Assembly (NCBI GenBank): GCA_943789335.1 | Contig: CALSTS010000003.1 | Location: forward strand, 222,774 to 286,773 | Length of the DNA stretch: 64,000 nt | Direction of reading: 5' to 3' | Origin: an uncultured Pseudomonadales bacterium | Lineage (GTDB): Bacteria; Pseudomonadota; Gammaproteobacteria; Pseudomonadales; Pseudohongiellaceae | In this document: positions 9,492 through 19,734 of the stretch, piece after piece | Numbering within the stretch: the stretch's first letter is position 1 | How the letters are laid out: the number at the start of each line of letters is the position of its first letter | Translations under genes and position numbers: made by a program | The notes under the pieces: generated by a model | Seen by the model: only the letters and a program-made list of their open reading frames with translations | What the model was told of the DNA's origin: nothing | Database searches by the model: none

Positions 9492-9758
9492 TAAATAACT
9501 CCTGTGTCCATTATATCCATAACCCTGACCTGCTTACTATGATGAGAGTGAGCTAAATAGTGATAAAAAAGCGCTAATGTCCTATTTCGATAGAAAGCAG
9601 ACTATCGAGAAACCTAGTTAGTCATTCGTAATTTTTTCATTTTAAACAGAAAATCTTAACAACACTGTTAGCCACTTTAGCGACAAACTGGGCCAAGACA
9701 TTCGCTTTCGCTATTCACACAAGTAGAATAACAATAATTCAACATCTGGAGATTTAAC

Positions 9759-10244
9759 ATGCAATTTAAAATATTCAGAACTTTCATCCTTTTTCTACCT
9801 TTAACACTTAGCGCAGCGGAAAACAGCCAGCAAGCTACTTACTGGAGTAAAGACGACCTGGATCGCTATAAAACTATGCTGGCTGAGCAGGTGGGCAACA
9901 ACCATAGTGCTGTTGCAGATAGGATCATTGATTACGATAATTATTTTGCCGCAATGGTTTACAGAGAGCCTGGGTCGTCTCTGTATGAGGCACATGCAGA
10001 ATGGGTGGACGTTTACATGGTCTCTGATGGACAGGGTATTCTGACTGTTGGAGGGGCACTTACAGAGGTAACGGAAGTTTCGCCAGGTGAGTTTCGCGGT
10101 TCATCTATCGTGGGCGGTACAGATCAATTGATCAGCGAAGGTGATATTGTGCATATTCCAGTCAATTCTCCACATACTGTTTCAGTTGCTGAGGGTGAAA
10201 CAATTACTTATTTTATCCTTAAGGTTAAAGATTCCGGCAACTAA
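9759..10244 (+). CDS. Exported cupin-domain protein
   Basis: A 161-residue protein with a signal peptide (cleavage near LSAAEN) and one cupin barrel in the C-terminal two thirds. The first cupin motif is degenerate around YEAHAEWVDVYMVSDGQG, with a single candidate His. The second (GDIVHIPVNSPHTVSV) keeps both histidines, near residues 130 and 137. A metal-binding role in the periplasm is plausible. A GGAG lies about eight bases before the ATG. It is convergent with the PQQ dehydrogenase gene. The ligand or substrate is unknown. Confidence 0.75.
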   Translation: MQFKIFRTFILFLPLTLSAAENSQQATYWSKDDLDRYKTMLAEQVGNNHSAVADRIIDYDNYFAAMVYREPGSSLYEAHAEWVDVYMVSDGQGILTVGGALTEVTEVSPGEFRGSSIVGGTDQLISEGDIVHIPVNSPHTVSVAEGETITYFILKVKDSGN

Positions 10245-10273
10245 TGCAACTAACAAAAGACCAATCAAGGAGT

Positions 10274-12652
10274 TTATTGGTTTATGGGGTTTGTACTACT
10301 GAAATAAATCTGCTCTAGCGCAGCAGAGTTACCCAGATCAGCATTACCAGCGGGGAAATTTCCCTCACTTAAAATGTAAGCAATAACATCAAGTGTTTGA
10401 CTCGAAGTCAAACTACCTGGTGTAGTCGGTGGCATATTAGTCATACTTTCTTGCATAGCTCCGAGCGTCTGTCCATTCCAGTTTGAATTAAAGGTAAATC
10501 CAGTCAGTGCCGGTGCCATCTCTAAACCTTGTAGTGCAGCGCCATGACAATCGATACAGTTCTCTGTGTAAATGCTGTTACCTCGAAGGGCCTGATCATT
10601 CGTGTATACCCCCTGCCAAATATTTCTCCCTTCTAAGATCTGGAGTAGAGCAATATCATTATCGATTGCGTTTACCGAGATAGATTCACTCCCCTCTTCA
10701 GGCACCTTAAAAGCTATCAACTCACCAGAATAGCCAGAACCACTAACTGCTATAACAAGGTATTGAGTACCATTGACCATATAGGTCATCGGCGAACCGC
10801 TTTGCGGCGCTGGAAGCTGGAGTGCCGCGACTTCAACGCCTGTGGCTTTATCATATGCTCGTAGCATTGACCCACGCCTCCCATTCGGAGTTGGCCCAAA
10901 TCCTGGTTCTGCTGCAATTAGAAGACTCTTAGTTGCCAATGCACCAGGCGTTCCCTGCCGCCCGGTTCGCCCAATATCTAAGCCCTCTAGAGCTGGATGA
11001 TTTTTAACTTCCTCAGGCGTTTCACCATTCGGTATCTCCCAAAGCACTTGCCCATTTGTCATATCAATCGCGGCTATAGTTCCATAAGGAGGCTTGAGTA
11101 AAGGCAAGCCTTGGACGCTAAGAGACGGAGCGCCAAAAATACCTAAGTCCTCACCAAAACAAATGCCATAGGGTAATTCAGAACCCCGCTCATATTCACA
11201 AATTGTAATACCTAACATGCGGACTCCGGCCGTCACATATACAATATTAGTTTCGGGATCATAAGCACCCCCAGGCCAGTTGCTACCTCCCATGACAGAC
11301 AGGGTGCTGATCGGTCCATCTGGGTTGCCCAGTATTGGTGGCGTATAGATAGGCCCCATTCGATGGGACTCAACCAGGCGTTCAGCTTCAGCTCGCAGTT
11401 CAGGTGTAAAATCAATCAGATCGTTCAAGCTTACCCCCTGATGACCGTACTTAATGCTTGGGATTGGCTGTGTTGGTGAATACCACTCGCCAGGCACATC
11501 CCCTGCTGGCACAGCTTGCTCTTCTATTGGCCAAACTGGTTCACCCGTCGCACGATCGAAAACGAAAAGAAAACCCTGCTTGGTAGGCTGCGCCACGGCC
11601 TTGACGACTCTCCCATCTTTGACCGCATTCACAAATATTGGTGCTGTAGGAATATCGTGATCCCATAAAGCATGGTGGGATAATTGATAATGCCAGACGC
11701 GCTCACCGGTATTAAGATCAACCGCAACCAGGGATTCACCAAATAAATTATCGCCAGGCCTTAAGCCTCCATACATGTCACTATAAGGAGACTCCACCGG
11801 CAAATAAACCAACTCCAGGTCTTCATCAATCGAAATAGTTGCCCAAACACCCGAATTGCCTCCCGCCCGCTGAGCCGAGCCTTCAAGCCAGGTCTCATAA
11901 CCAGCCTCTCCAGGTTGGGGAACAGTATGGAAAGTCCAGAGCAATTCTCCAGTAACCACATCAAAGCCTCGCACATAACCGTTCACATTGGATTTCTGAT
12001 CAGGTGGTGCAAATGGGCTATGAGCTGCTCCCACTACAACTACATTCTTGGCAATAGCAGGTGGGGAGTGTAAGCCAATATGATCAGTCTCATAATTGAC
12101 GTTTTGATCTAAGGTATCTCGTAGATCGATAATGCCATTGACGCCAAAATCTGAAATTGGGCGGCCTGTTGCAGCATTTAAAGCAATTAATTGATAGCCT
12201 GGCGTCACATATAAAATTCGCTCCTCTGCCCCATCTGTCCAGTACGCTAAACCTCGACCAGACAACCTGCGTGGAGCATTAGATGATCGCTCACCCTCAT
12301 CTAAACTATAAAGCCAATATTGCTCACCAGTTTCAGCATCAAGTGCAGTTACAGCACGCCTTGTTCCACCTGTAGTGTAAAGTACGCCATTAACCATCAG
12401 TGGAGTGCTTTGGAAATTAAACTCTGGTTGTGGCCCCATATTGTCAGTTTTGAAACGCCAGGCAACTTGAAGATCAGAAAAGTTGTCTGCGTTAATTTGG
12501 TCCAAAGGAGCATAGCGAGTGTGACCAGTATCTGCGCCATAACTAGGCCATTCAAAATTCCTCATCTCAACACCATTACTCTGAGCAAAAAGCAAGCTAG
12601 TCATAGCAAGCAAGGCAATAGATAAGAGGATGGATAATTTAGTGTTTATCAT
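10274..12652 (-). CDS. PQQ-dependent dehydrogenase with C-terminal cytochrome c domain
   Basis: A 792-residue periplasmic quinohaemoprotein. A signal peptide ends at LLFAQS. An eight-bladed PQQ propeller follows, opening with WPSYGADTGHTRYAPLDQI, as in soluble alcohol and glucose dehydrogenases. The C-terminal 110 residues hold one haem c site, CIDCH at 699-703, with a candidate distal Met in NMPP near residue 741. Such enzymes oxidise alcohols or sugars and pass electrons to the respiratory chain. PQQ synthesis genes are not in the window. No adjacent vicinal-cysteine motif of the classical methanol or ethanol dehydrogenases was noticed, so the substrate is open. Confidence 0.88.
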   Translation of the reverse strand: MINTKLSILLSIALLAMTSLLFAQSNGVEMRNFEWPSYGADTGHTRYAPLDQINADNFSDLQVAWRFKTDNMGPQPEFNFQSTPLMVNGVLYTTGGTRRAVTALDAETGEQYWLYSLDEGERSSNAPRRLSGRGLAYWTDGAEERILYVTPGYQLIALNAATGRPISDFGVNGIIDLRDTLDQNVNYETDHIGLHSPPAIAKNVVVVGAAHSPFAPPDQKSNVNGYVRGFDVVTGELLWTFHTVPQPGEAGYETWLEGSAQRAGGNSGVWATISIDEDLELVYLPVESPYSDMYGGLRPGDNLFGESLVAVDLNTGERVWHYQLSHHALWDHDIPTAPIFVNAVKDGRVVKAVAQPTKQGFLFVFDRATGEPVWPIEEQAVPAGDVPGEWYSPTQPIPSIKYGHQGVSLNDLIDFTPELRAEAERLVESHRMGPIYTPPILGNPDGPISTLSVMGGSNWPGGAYDPETNIVYVTAGVRMLGITICEYERGSELPYGICFGEDLGIFGAPSLSVQGLPLLKPPYGTIAAIDMTNGQVLWEIPNGETPEEVKNHPALEGLDIGRTGRQGTPGALATKSLLIAAEPGFGPTPNGRRGSMLRAYDKATGVEVAALQLPAPQSGSPMTYMVNGTQYLVIAVSGSGYSGELIAFKVPEEGSESISVNAIDNDIALLQILEGRNIWQGVYTNDQALRGNSIYTENCIDCHGAALQGLEMAPALTGFTFNSNWNGQTLGAMQESMTNMPPTTPGSLTSSQTLDVIAYILSEGNFPAGNADLGNSAALEQIYFSSTNPINQ

Positions 12653-12851
12653 TACTTCTGTTCTCTTTACTGATAATAAAAAAATATTCTGGAATATAAG
12701 AATCTGGGGCAGGGAATTGATATCACTAATTTAAACAGACTATAACTGATAGTAAAATAGCGCTTTCTTCATTCGACTATAAAAAATTAACGTCTGCTTT
12801 GGACAGAATTCGAACCTTTGGTCTTGCACAAAGCCTTTAAGAGAGAATTTC

Positions 12852-13979
12852 TTAGTTTGAAAGTTCAGTGCCATTAATTGGAATCATTAAGTGCGCTGCA
12901 GGTGAGCCCGCTCGCATCATCCAAGGCCTACCTCTACCCGCTAAAGAATTATCACGTTGACTGCCTAAGGACATACCTGTTTGATCCGGAGTTGCACTTG
13001 GTAATCGGATCACCCAAAGTAATTTAAGGCGGTCGTCTTGCTCATATAAACGATACATCATTGAGCCAAGGGGAGCTGCGCCAATATCTCCACTGGATAT
13101 GGCTTCAGCAACTGCTGTCTGGATATTGTCATCTGACATTCCTTCAGCTTGTAATCTCGCTCTCATATCTTGTTCACCACCTACAATCTGATGGTAACAA
13201 CGCGTGAAACCTGTTGCAGCGCGTGGCTGGCACTCCATCATATTTGATCCTTGTCTTAAGACCTGACGGGCTCCTGTCTCTTCATCGTATCGAACGACAG
13301 TTGCTTGCGCGCGGAATTCTTCCGGTAATGGCAAGGTTGCTTGCTCGACAAGGTCCATTATTGCCATGGTATTCATCCTTGTTGTCATTCCACCCGTATT
13401 TGAAGAGCCAGTACCATTAATTGGAATCATCACATGTGCATTAGCTGTGCCTTGCTGCATTAACCAGGGAGTGCCCTGACCAGCAAGTGAATTTTGGAAT
13501 TGATTCTCAGTTGGCATGCCTAAATCACCAGGCATCGCATAGGGCACCTGCACTATCCATAGCAGTTTAATATTGTCATCGTCGTCATATAAGCGATAAC
13601 GTATAGACCCGAAAACCATATCATCAATTATTCCTCCATTGACAGCTTCTACCAAAGCCTCGTTTAACTCTGCGCCCGATATACCTTGTGCACGAAGTTT
13701 AGCTGTGTAATCCATACGAGCAGCATTTGAAGTCGCATTACAACGAATAAACCCTGTATCAGGGTTTTTGGGCACACATTCAACCTGATTTGTACCTTGC
13801 CTTAATACAACCCGATCACCAGCAGCATCATAGGTATAAACAGTTGCTTCAGCGCGCAAATCTTCTGGTAAAGGTCTGACGGCTTCTGCAATTAGTTCGT
13901 CAACTGACTGTGCCGCAACTGACATAGCTATTGTTGAACCAAATATCATTAGAGCCATTGAGCATGAAAAACTTTTCAT
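12852..13979 (-). CDS. Secreted protein of two tandem homologous domains, function unknown
   Basis: A 375-residue exported protein (signal ending at SVAAQS) made of two copies of one domain of about 170 residues. Shared blocks in order are LPEDLRAEATV / LPEEFRAQATV, VLRQGTNQVEC / VLRQGSNMMEC, GFIRC / GFTRC, an acidic EA-rich helix, YRLYDDDDNIKLLW / YRLYEQDDRLKLLW, NSLAGQGTPWLM / NSLAGRGRPWMM and HVMIPINGT / HLMIPINGT. Each copy keeps two cysteines in matching places, suggesting one disulphide per domain. AAGGAG lies ahead of the ATG. I do not recognise a known family. Confidence 0.8.
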   Translation of the reverse strand: MKSFSCSMALMIFGSTIAMSVAAQSVDELIAEAVRPLPEDLRAEATVYTYDAAGDRVVLRQGTNQVECVPKNPDTGFIRCNATSNAARMDYTAKLRAQGISGAELNEALVEAVNGGIIDDMVFGSIRYRLYDDDDNIKLLWIVQVPYAMPGDLGMPTENQFQNSLAGQGTPWLMQQGTANAHVMIPINGTGSSNTGGMTTRMNTMAIMDLVEQATLPLPEEFRAQATVVRYDEETGARQVLRQGSNMMECQPRAATGFTRCYHQIVGGEQDMRARLQAEGMSDDNIQTAVAEAISSGDIGAAPLGSMMYRLYEQDDRLKLLWVIRLPSATPDQTGMSLGSQRDNSLAGRGRPWMMRAGSPAAHLMIPINGTELSN

Positions 13980-14340
13980 AATAATCTCCTTAAAAAAACC
14001 AGAACTTCATCACTTAGATGTATACAGACAAGCGTATTTTTATTATTAACTTGCTTAGAAAAATGGAGTATTTGAAACACAGTATAATCAATTACTTAAC
14101 AAAATAAAGAATCTAGCTGTTAACCTATTAAGGAGCTGCCTCCCTCTTTTAAACAATAGCCTAAAAGCTCGATACCAAGACCCTCAACTACACTTATAGG
14201 ATTAAAACTAGAGTTCTCTGGGGCTCTTGTAGATATTGGGCTTCCTTCTACTATAGCTGCAATTAACCTATCGCTTTAATTTACTTCTTGAAAGATTCAG
14301 ATAGTATGAATAAAGAACTTTGCAAATTAATATATAAAAC
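13980..14340. other. AT-rich intergenic region
   Basis: About 360 AT-rich bases separate the tandem-domain gene from the AraC regulator. I found no gene, tRNA or clear hairpin. Confidence 0.4.
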
Positions 14341-15114
14341 ATGCTGAATATCAGAGAATATCCACCAAACCTACTAAGCAAGTATGTAGCTAACTACAGT
14401 ATTTATCGGTTTGGTGAAAACATTGATACCCAATTATACCCGAAAGGTATTTTTGAAATTGTTTTTCAAAGTAACACTAATTTTCAACACAACACTTCTT
14501 ACAGTTTAGGCTGGCAAAGCAGACCTAAAAACTTCATTGGCGGTCTTCATAACAAATCTTATACTGTAAGAACTAACGGGAAGAATAACTTTTGTATAGC
14601 TGTAGCGTTTAAACCAAACACAGCCAAATATTTCATCCCGTACAAATTGCATAGCTTTCAAAATAATATTGTTGATATTCTAGATATTTGGGGAAATGGC
14701 GCCATGGAGCTATCCCATAAAATTACTACTGAAAAAGAAAATATTAATAAAATAAGTCTAATTGAAGACTTTTTACTACAAAAACTTATTCAGCAAAACA
14801 CTTCTATAATTGATAATGCAATTATGATAATTCTAGCTTCAAAAGGTTTTGTTGAAGTAGGTGAATTGGCAAAGAAAATTGGCTTAAGTAACGCTCAATT
14901 TAGGAAGCGATTTAAAGAAGAGGTCGGGATATCTCCTAGTCAATATTGCAAAATCGTCCGGATAAATACTACTTTAAAACTTTTTGACGAAGGGTATAAA
15001 AAATCTCTAATTGAACTAACCTACCAGCTCGGTTATTTTGATCAGTCGCATTTCATTAAGGATTTTAAGTCTGTGACAGGATGCTCCCCAAAAAGCTTTA
15101 AAAAGCTCAATTAA
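14341..15114 (+). CDS. AraC-family transcriptional regulator
   Basis: A 257-residue regulator with an N-terminal sensing part (about residues 1-140, like DUF6597) and a C-terminal AraC helix-turn-helix pair. The C-terminal signature LTYQLGYFDQSHFIKDFKS and then CSPKSF is clear. The gene is visibly richer in A+T and in Lys, Asn and Ile codons than its neighbours, which suggests a different origin. It is flanked on both sides by more than 340 bases of AT-rich DNA with inverted repeats downstream. No signal peptide. Its target is unknown. Confidence 0.85.
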   Translation: MLNIREYPPNLLSKYVANYSIYRFGENIDTQLYPKGIFEIVFQSNTNFQHNTSYSLGWQSRPKNFIGGLHNKSYTVRTNGKNNFCIAVAFKPNTAKYFIPYKLHSFQNNIVDILDIWGNGAMELSHKITTEKENINKISLIEDFLLQKLIQQNTSIIDNAIMIILASKGFVEVGELAKKIGLSNAQFRKRFKEEVGISPSQYCKIVRINTTLKLFDEGYKKSLIELTYQLGYFDQSHFIKDFKSVTGCSPKSFKKLN

Positions 15115-15463
15115 AAGCTTAAGCGTTTTTTTACAATTTTACTTTCTAACTTAGCTTTATTATCACTCTAAGATTTCTATCTAATATCAGTTTATATTAA
15201 TAAATGTAGTTAGAAATATCACAAGTGATATTAAAAAGACTAAGTTTGCAGGCACTCTGCTGATCGATAAATGTCGCATCTTGTTGATTAATAGTAATAT
15301 TTAATATTACTTTTAAAACTTAGCAGAACATTCACTGATATTTCTCAATACAGAAGTGAAACATTCTGTCGTGTTAAGGGTCTACTAAGGATACAAGGAT
15401 AATAATCAGATCGGGGTATTTTACACTATTAAGCACTACCACTAATTAGGGAGCTTGATTTCA
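15115..15463. other. AT-rich intergenic region with two perfect inverted repeats
   Basis: About 350 bases without a convincing gene. Two perfect inverted repeats stand out: AATATCAC-AA-GTGATATT at 15215-15232 and AGTAATAT-TTA-ATATTACT at 15293-15311. Either could be an operator, perhaps for the upstream AraC protein, or a transcript hairpin. Confidence 0.5.
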
Positions 15464-16644
15464 ATGAAAATAAACTCTATAAATTTCAAACTATTACAGC
15501 TATTTTTACTTTATTCACTAATATCTCTGCTAGCCGCCTGCACATCTATTGAGCAAACAGCTACTGAAGCCAATCTCGAATCCAGACCTGAATTTCCAAA
15601 TATATTTTCTGCACGGCCAGAAATGGCGGCTTTAAATGACATCCATCAATTAAGCACTGAACAAGAAAATGAATTTTTAACTTATTTCAACGACCCAGCT
15701 AACCAGCTAACCAGCTAACCAGCTAATTGATCATCATCAACGCTTAGCTAACTACCTTTCCAACAACAACTTCCTTTATGAATATGAAACTTATACTGCT
15801 TCAGAAGCCTTAGCTAACAATCGCGGAAACTGTATGTCTCTGGCAGTGGTCACTACCGCATTGGCCAATTTAGCAAACATTCAAATTGAATATGAATTGA
15901 TCGACTCTTCTCCTATTTATCGCTTAAGTGGTTCAGTTGCTAATAGAGGAGTTCATATAAGAAGTCTGATCTATAAACCTCAAGATCATGAGTCAGCAGC
16001 ACCATCAGGCATAAAAATAGATTATTTCCAAGCTGAAAGCGGTACTTTTGTAGGGAAACGTCTCCAATGAAGAATATATCGCAATGTATTATCGCAATAT
16101 TGCCGCTCAGAAACTTAATGAAGAAAATTATTCAGACGCTTATTGGTACACGCTGGAATCCATGCAATATGACCCTTTCAGTGCTGATGCTTTTAATATG
16201 ATGGCAGTCAGTTATAAACGCATTGGGGAAATTGCCAAGGCTGAAGAAATATATCTTTACGGCATTGAAAAGTCTGAAGATAAATTAACCTTAATGAAAA
16301 ACTATCACATCCTATTGACCTCGCAAGGTCGCCTAGATGAAGCGAATGTCGTTAATCGTAGGCTATCGAACATGGACGACCCCAGCCCTGTTCATTGGTT
16401 TAATGTCGCTAGAAATTCCTATGAGACCGATGACTTTAATGGCGCTTTCCGGTATTACAGCCGTGCCGTGGATATTGCACCCTACCTGCATGAAGCATAC
16501 TTGGGTATTGCATTAAGTTATTACCAATTAGGTGATCTTAATCGAGCTGAAAGAGCGTTCAACAGAGCATTGGACAATGTGATCGACACTTCTACCAAAA
16601 CTCTTTATCAATCTAAGCTTAATGCTTTAAGAAATGTTATGTGA
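15464..16644 (+). pseudogene. Lipoprotein with transglutaminase-like and TPR regions, two frameshifts
   Basis: Three consecutive frames read as one protein of about 390 residues. Part one (from ATG 15464) has a lipoprotein signal (SLLAAC). Part two, to about 16070, includes LANNRGNCMSLAVVTTALAN, a papain/transglutaminase-like Cys region. Part three, from about 16060 to 16644, has TPR helices (AYWYTLESMQYDPFSADAFN, then SPVHWFNVARNSYETDDFNG). The first break coincides with an 8-bp tandem repeat (15698-15725); removing two units restores the frame into LIDHHQRLANYL. The second is near 16060. True decay, phase variation or assembly error are all possible. The cell function is unknown. Confidence 0.7.
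15698..15725. repeat. 8-bp tandem repeat inside a coding region
   Basis: AGCTAACC occurs three times in a row followed by AGCTAATT. The unit is not a multiple of three, so a change in copy number shifts the reading frame. It sits exactly where the lipoprotein frame is lost. Confidence 0.85.
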
Positions 16645-16822
16645 TTTTTAAGCATATTGTGCTCTTTTTAGTAAAAGGTTTAATTGCATTGAACTGAAAT
16701 TGACATTCCAACGATTTATCTCCTTTTTAGTTAATATTTAGGTCTCTACGCTTCAAAGTTTAAGCCGTTTGTTGTAGAGTTAACTGCTAATAATTTTCCT
16801 AATAAAGGGTTAAATAATAAAT

Positions 16823-17410
16823 ATGATTAACCGCAGAACAACCTTGAAACTTGGAGCTGTTGGCGCACTAAGTGGCTTAGTGAATTTACCCTTACAAGCA
16901 CGTGCTTTCTACTCCAATAAAACCTCATTACTTCCTGTGCAAGCTGTTTACGATAGTGTTTATTCCGAAAGCCTGGCTTTTGCTAACACAATGCAACTCT
17001 CCTCAAACTCAAATATCTCAGCCAAGGATATTCAGGGTGACCTAAGTGGGCTCTGGTATGGCAAGCTGCGAAACCAACTTATTTCTCATCGTAGTCCAAT
17101 AATCGGACTCACTAGTCGTCTAGATCTATTTTGTTTAGAAGAATTAGCGCGTGATGTTGGCATGAAAGTAAGTTTGCGAGTTGATCACTTGATTGATCAA
17201 GATGGTAAGGTTGAGCATCAACTCTTTGGCTCTACTTTGGCGAATTCTTCGCTAGAAAATTTAGGTCATACAGCTGGTTTTGGAAGCAAAATGGCTGAGC
17301 TTTCTCAGCTATTTTTAGCTGATCAGTCACCTGACATTTCAGCACAAAAATTAACAGGTCCAAACGCACCTTTGAATAAAACAGCCTTGGTCACTTGGGT
17401 GATCAGCTAA
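16823..17410 (+). CDS. Tat-signal protein of unknown function upstream of an oxidoreductase
   Basis: A 195-residue protein that starts with a twin-arginine signal (NRRTTLKLGAVGALSGL, cleavage near QARA). The mature part has no domain that I recognise; it contains one cysteine (FCLEEL) and scattered histidines. It ends 68 bases before a p-cresol-methylhydroxylase-like flavoprotein that has no visible signal, with a cytochrome c subunit after that, so the three look like one unit. The protein could be a subunit or a carrier that takes a partner through the Tat pore. This is inferred from position only. Confidence 0.7.
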   Translation: MINRRTTLKLGAVGALSGLVNLPLQARAFYSNKTSLLPVQAVYDSVYSESLAFANTMQLSSNSNISAKDIQGDLSGLWYGKLRNQLISHRSPIIGLTSRLDLFCLEELARDVGMKVSLRVDHLIDQDGKVEHQLFGSTLANSSLENLGHTAGFGSKMAELSQLFLADQSPDISAQKLTGPNAPLNKTALVTWVIS

Positions 17411-17478
17411 AATTTAAATCCTAAAAGCATTTTATAAAGAATATAAAAGCATATAAAGAACACTAAGAGGAAAACAAA

Positions 17479-19134
17479 ATGGCACTACCTCCAAATTTAA
17501 GCCAGGCAGAATTTGATTCAGCTCTAGGCGAATTCGAAGCTGTGGTCGGTACAGACTGGGTATTCAGCTCAGATGCTGACGTTGCTTTATATCGTGATTC
17601 TTATTCTCCCTTTTGGGGTGAAGACGAAGAACGAATCGCTTCCGCAGCCGTTGCGCCAGACAGTGTAGAAGAAGTACAAGAAATTGTCCGTATCGCTAAT
17701 CGCTACCTTATACCTTTATACCCAATTTCTACTGGCAGAAATCTGACTTATGGTGGCGCGGCTCCTACCTTAACAGGCAGCGTGGTGCTCGACCTTAAGC
17801 GCATGAATCGCATCATAGAAGTCAATGATAAAAGAAACTATGCTTTGGTCGAACCCGGCGTGTCTTATTTTGATCTCTTCAAATACATTCGCGAAAACGG
17901 CCTTAACCTTATGCTGGATGTTCCTGATCCCGGTTGGGGCAGCCCAATGGGCAACAGCCTCGACCATGGTGTCGGTTATACCATGGGGCCTTATCGCGAC
18001 CACTTCGCTTCGCACTTGTGGACTTGGAGATTGTCTCTGCTGAAGGCGAGCTTATTCGCACAGGGGCTGGCGCCATTCCCGGCTCTGATGCCTGGCAGGA
18101 TTTCCATTACGGTGTTGGCCCATCTATCGACGGCCTATTTCGCACAATCTAATTTCGGCGTCGTCACTAAAATGGGCGTGAAGCTGATGCCTATGCCTGA
18201 AACGTTTCATGACATGGCACGGTGACCGCTCCGCGTTATCAAGACCTGCAAGCACTGATTGATGAGGTCAACTATCTGGAAGACTCTTTGTTAGTGGGCA
18301 TGCCAAGTTCTGGGCCAGCCCCGTTGGCGGTGGCAGCTGATTTGATGCCAGCCCCTATTGCGGAGCTTATGCAAAATGGCTGGCCTTCAGTCGAGCAACT
18401 CGAAGCAGTTTGTCACTGCGCAAGGCAAACCATGCCTGGTCAGTTGCTGAATTTCAACTTATATGGCCCGGAAGAAGTCGTCCGCGCAACCTGGGCGGCA
18501 ATACAACGCCGTTTCAGTGACAATATTCCAGGCGTCAGCTTTCCAGGATGAGGCACTTTCACAACTTGCCAATCCCTGATGAAGACATCCCTGCCTTAGC
18601 CGGACAAAGCCCGTTTGGGTATTCCTAATCTGGAGATTTTCCATATCGTAGCGCAGGAACCCTATGAACTGATGCTGATCCACCGGATGGCCATGCGGAT
18701 TTGTTCACTATGGCTGCCTAGAACCGCCGAAGGTCTTCATACTGCTGCTCGCAGCCTTGGCCGAGGCTTTTCATAGAATCTCGGGTGTCCCGCCATGCAC
18801 CTCACCCCTTCACGGCTCCTGTCGCTGTTTTATTCGAGGGCGTATTGTGTGGCGATAGTGTTAGCACTTCCAACCTGGAGAGACCCTGCTAAGAATGCTG
18901 CTCTCGCGGAGCTCTGTATGAAAGATGTCTGGATAACAGCTGCCGAACTAGGCATGGGCACTTACCGGACTAGCTCCAGCCTTTCAGGAGCGCGCGGTGA
19001 GCAAATACAGCTTTAATGATGGTGCTTTACTGAAATATCAGGAAAAACTGAAGGACGCCATTGACCCGAATGGCATTATTTCACCTGGACGTTATGGCAT
19101 CTGGCCTGCAAACATGAGGAATAACCGAGGATGA
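17479..19134 (+). pseudogene. FAD-linked oxidase, p-cresol methylhydroxylase/vanillyl-alcohol oxidase flavoprotein type, multiple frameshifts
   Basis: Pieces in all three frames together give a flavoprotein of about 550 residues. The FAD_binding_4 part includes YPISTGRNLTYGGAAP, VLDLKRMNRIIEV and NSLDHGVGYTMGPYRDH. Then come GSDAWQDFHYGVGPSIDGLF and SNFGVVTKMG in alternating frames. The C-terminal half ends with YSFNDGALLKYQEKL and DPNGIISPGRYGIWP. Breaks lie near 18010, 18145, 18220, 18550 and several more before 19000. The family oxidises 4-alkylphenols or related alcohols and passes electrons to a bound cytochrome c, whose gene overlaps by ATGA. AAGAGGAAAAC precedes the start. Decay or poor sequence cannot be told apart here. 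Confidence 0.75.
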
Positions 19135-19501
19135 GTAAATTAACTGTTTTATGTGTCTTATTGTTTTCAGTTGCTGGCGCTGCGCAAGCGCAGGAGCTCA
19201 GTCCCTGCAGAGGCCAGCGGTAAAGTCAGTGTTTGATAAATGGTGTGAACCTTGCCATGGCCGAGTCGCTGGCGGGGTCTTTGGTGGTTTTGGTGCACAT
19301 GCTTTACCTGGCACATCCGCGCTGATGATAAAGTACAAAGGCGATTTACCGCCAGTACTGGAAGATAGAGTTGACCTTCAACCTATCTACATTAGTACCG
19401 TCGTCAGAAACGGCTTATATGGCATGCCAATTACCCGTAAGACTGAAGTCAGTGAAGCCGATCTAGAAAATGTAATCGCTTATCTAACTCGTCCTCGTTA
19501 A
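19131..19501 (+). pseudogene. Cytochrome c subunit of the flavocytochrome oxidase, one frameshift
   Basis: The ATG at 19131 overlaps the flavoprotein stop (ATGA). A signal peptide (VLLFSVAGAAQAQ) is read in this frame, then the frame shifts near 19205 into SVFDKWCEPCHGR. That gives a single haem c site (CEPCH), with a candidate Met ligand in YGMPITRKTE and the C-terminal helix ENVIAYLTRP. The size, about 122 residues, and position match the small periplasmic cytochrome of p-cresol methylhydroxylase, which takes electrons from FAD. The single shift may be a sequence error. Confidence 0.75.
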
Positions 19502-19734
19502 AAAACGTTCTATTTTATTTCCGGCTACATACGAAAAAGCAGACTTGGTTCTTATATTATAATTAAGTCTGTTTTCTAGTTTCACCCGCAAAGCTATAGC
19601 CTCTGTGCTTAAAAACTTTCTTGCCTGTTAATGACCTTTTCTATCTGGTTAATGACTTATTCAGATTCCTATCTTTACCCTAATGCTCTGACTCTCTAGA
19701 ATCTAATGCTCTACAATCCAAAGGTCGTTCGGCA

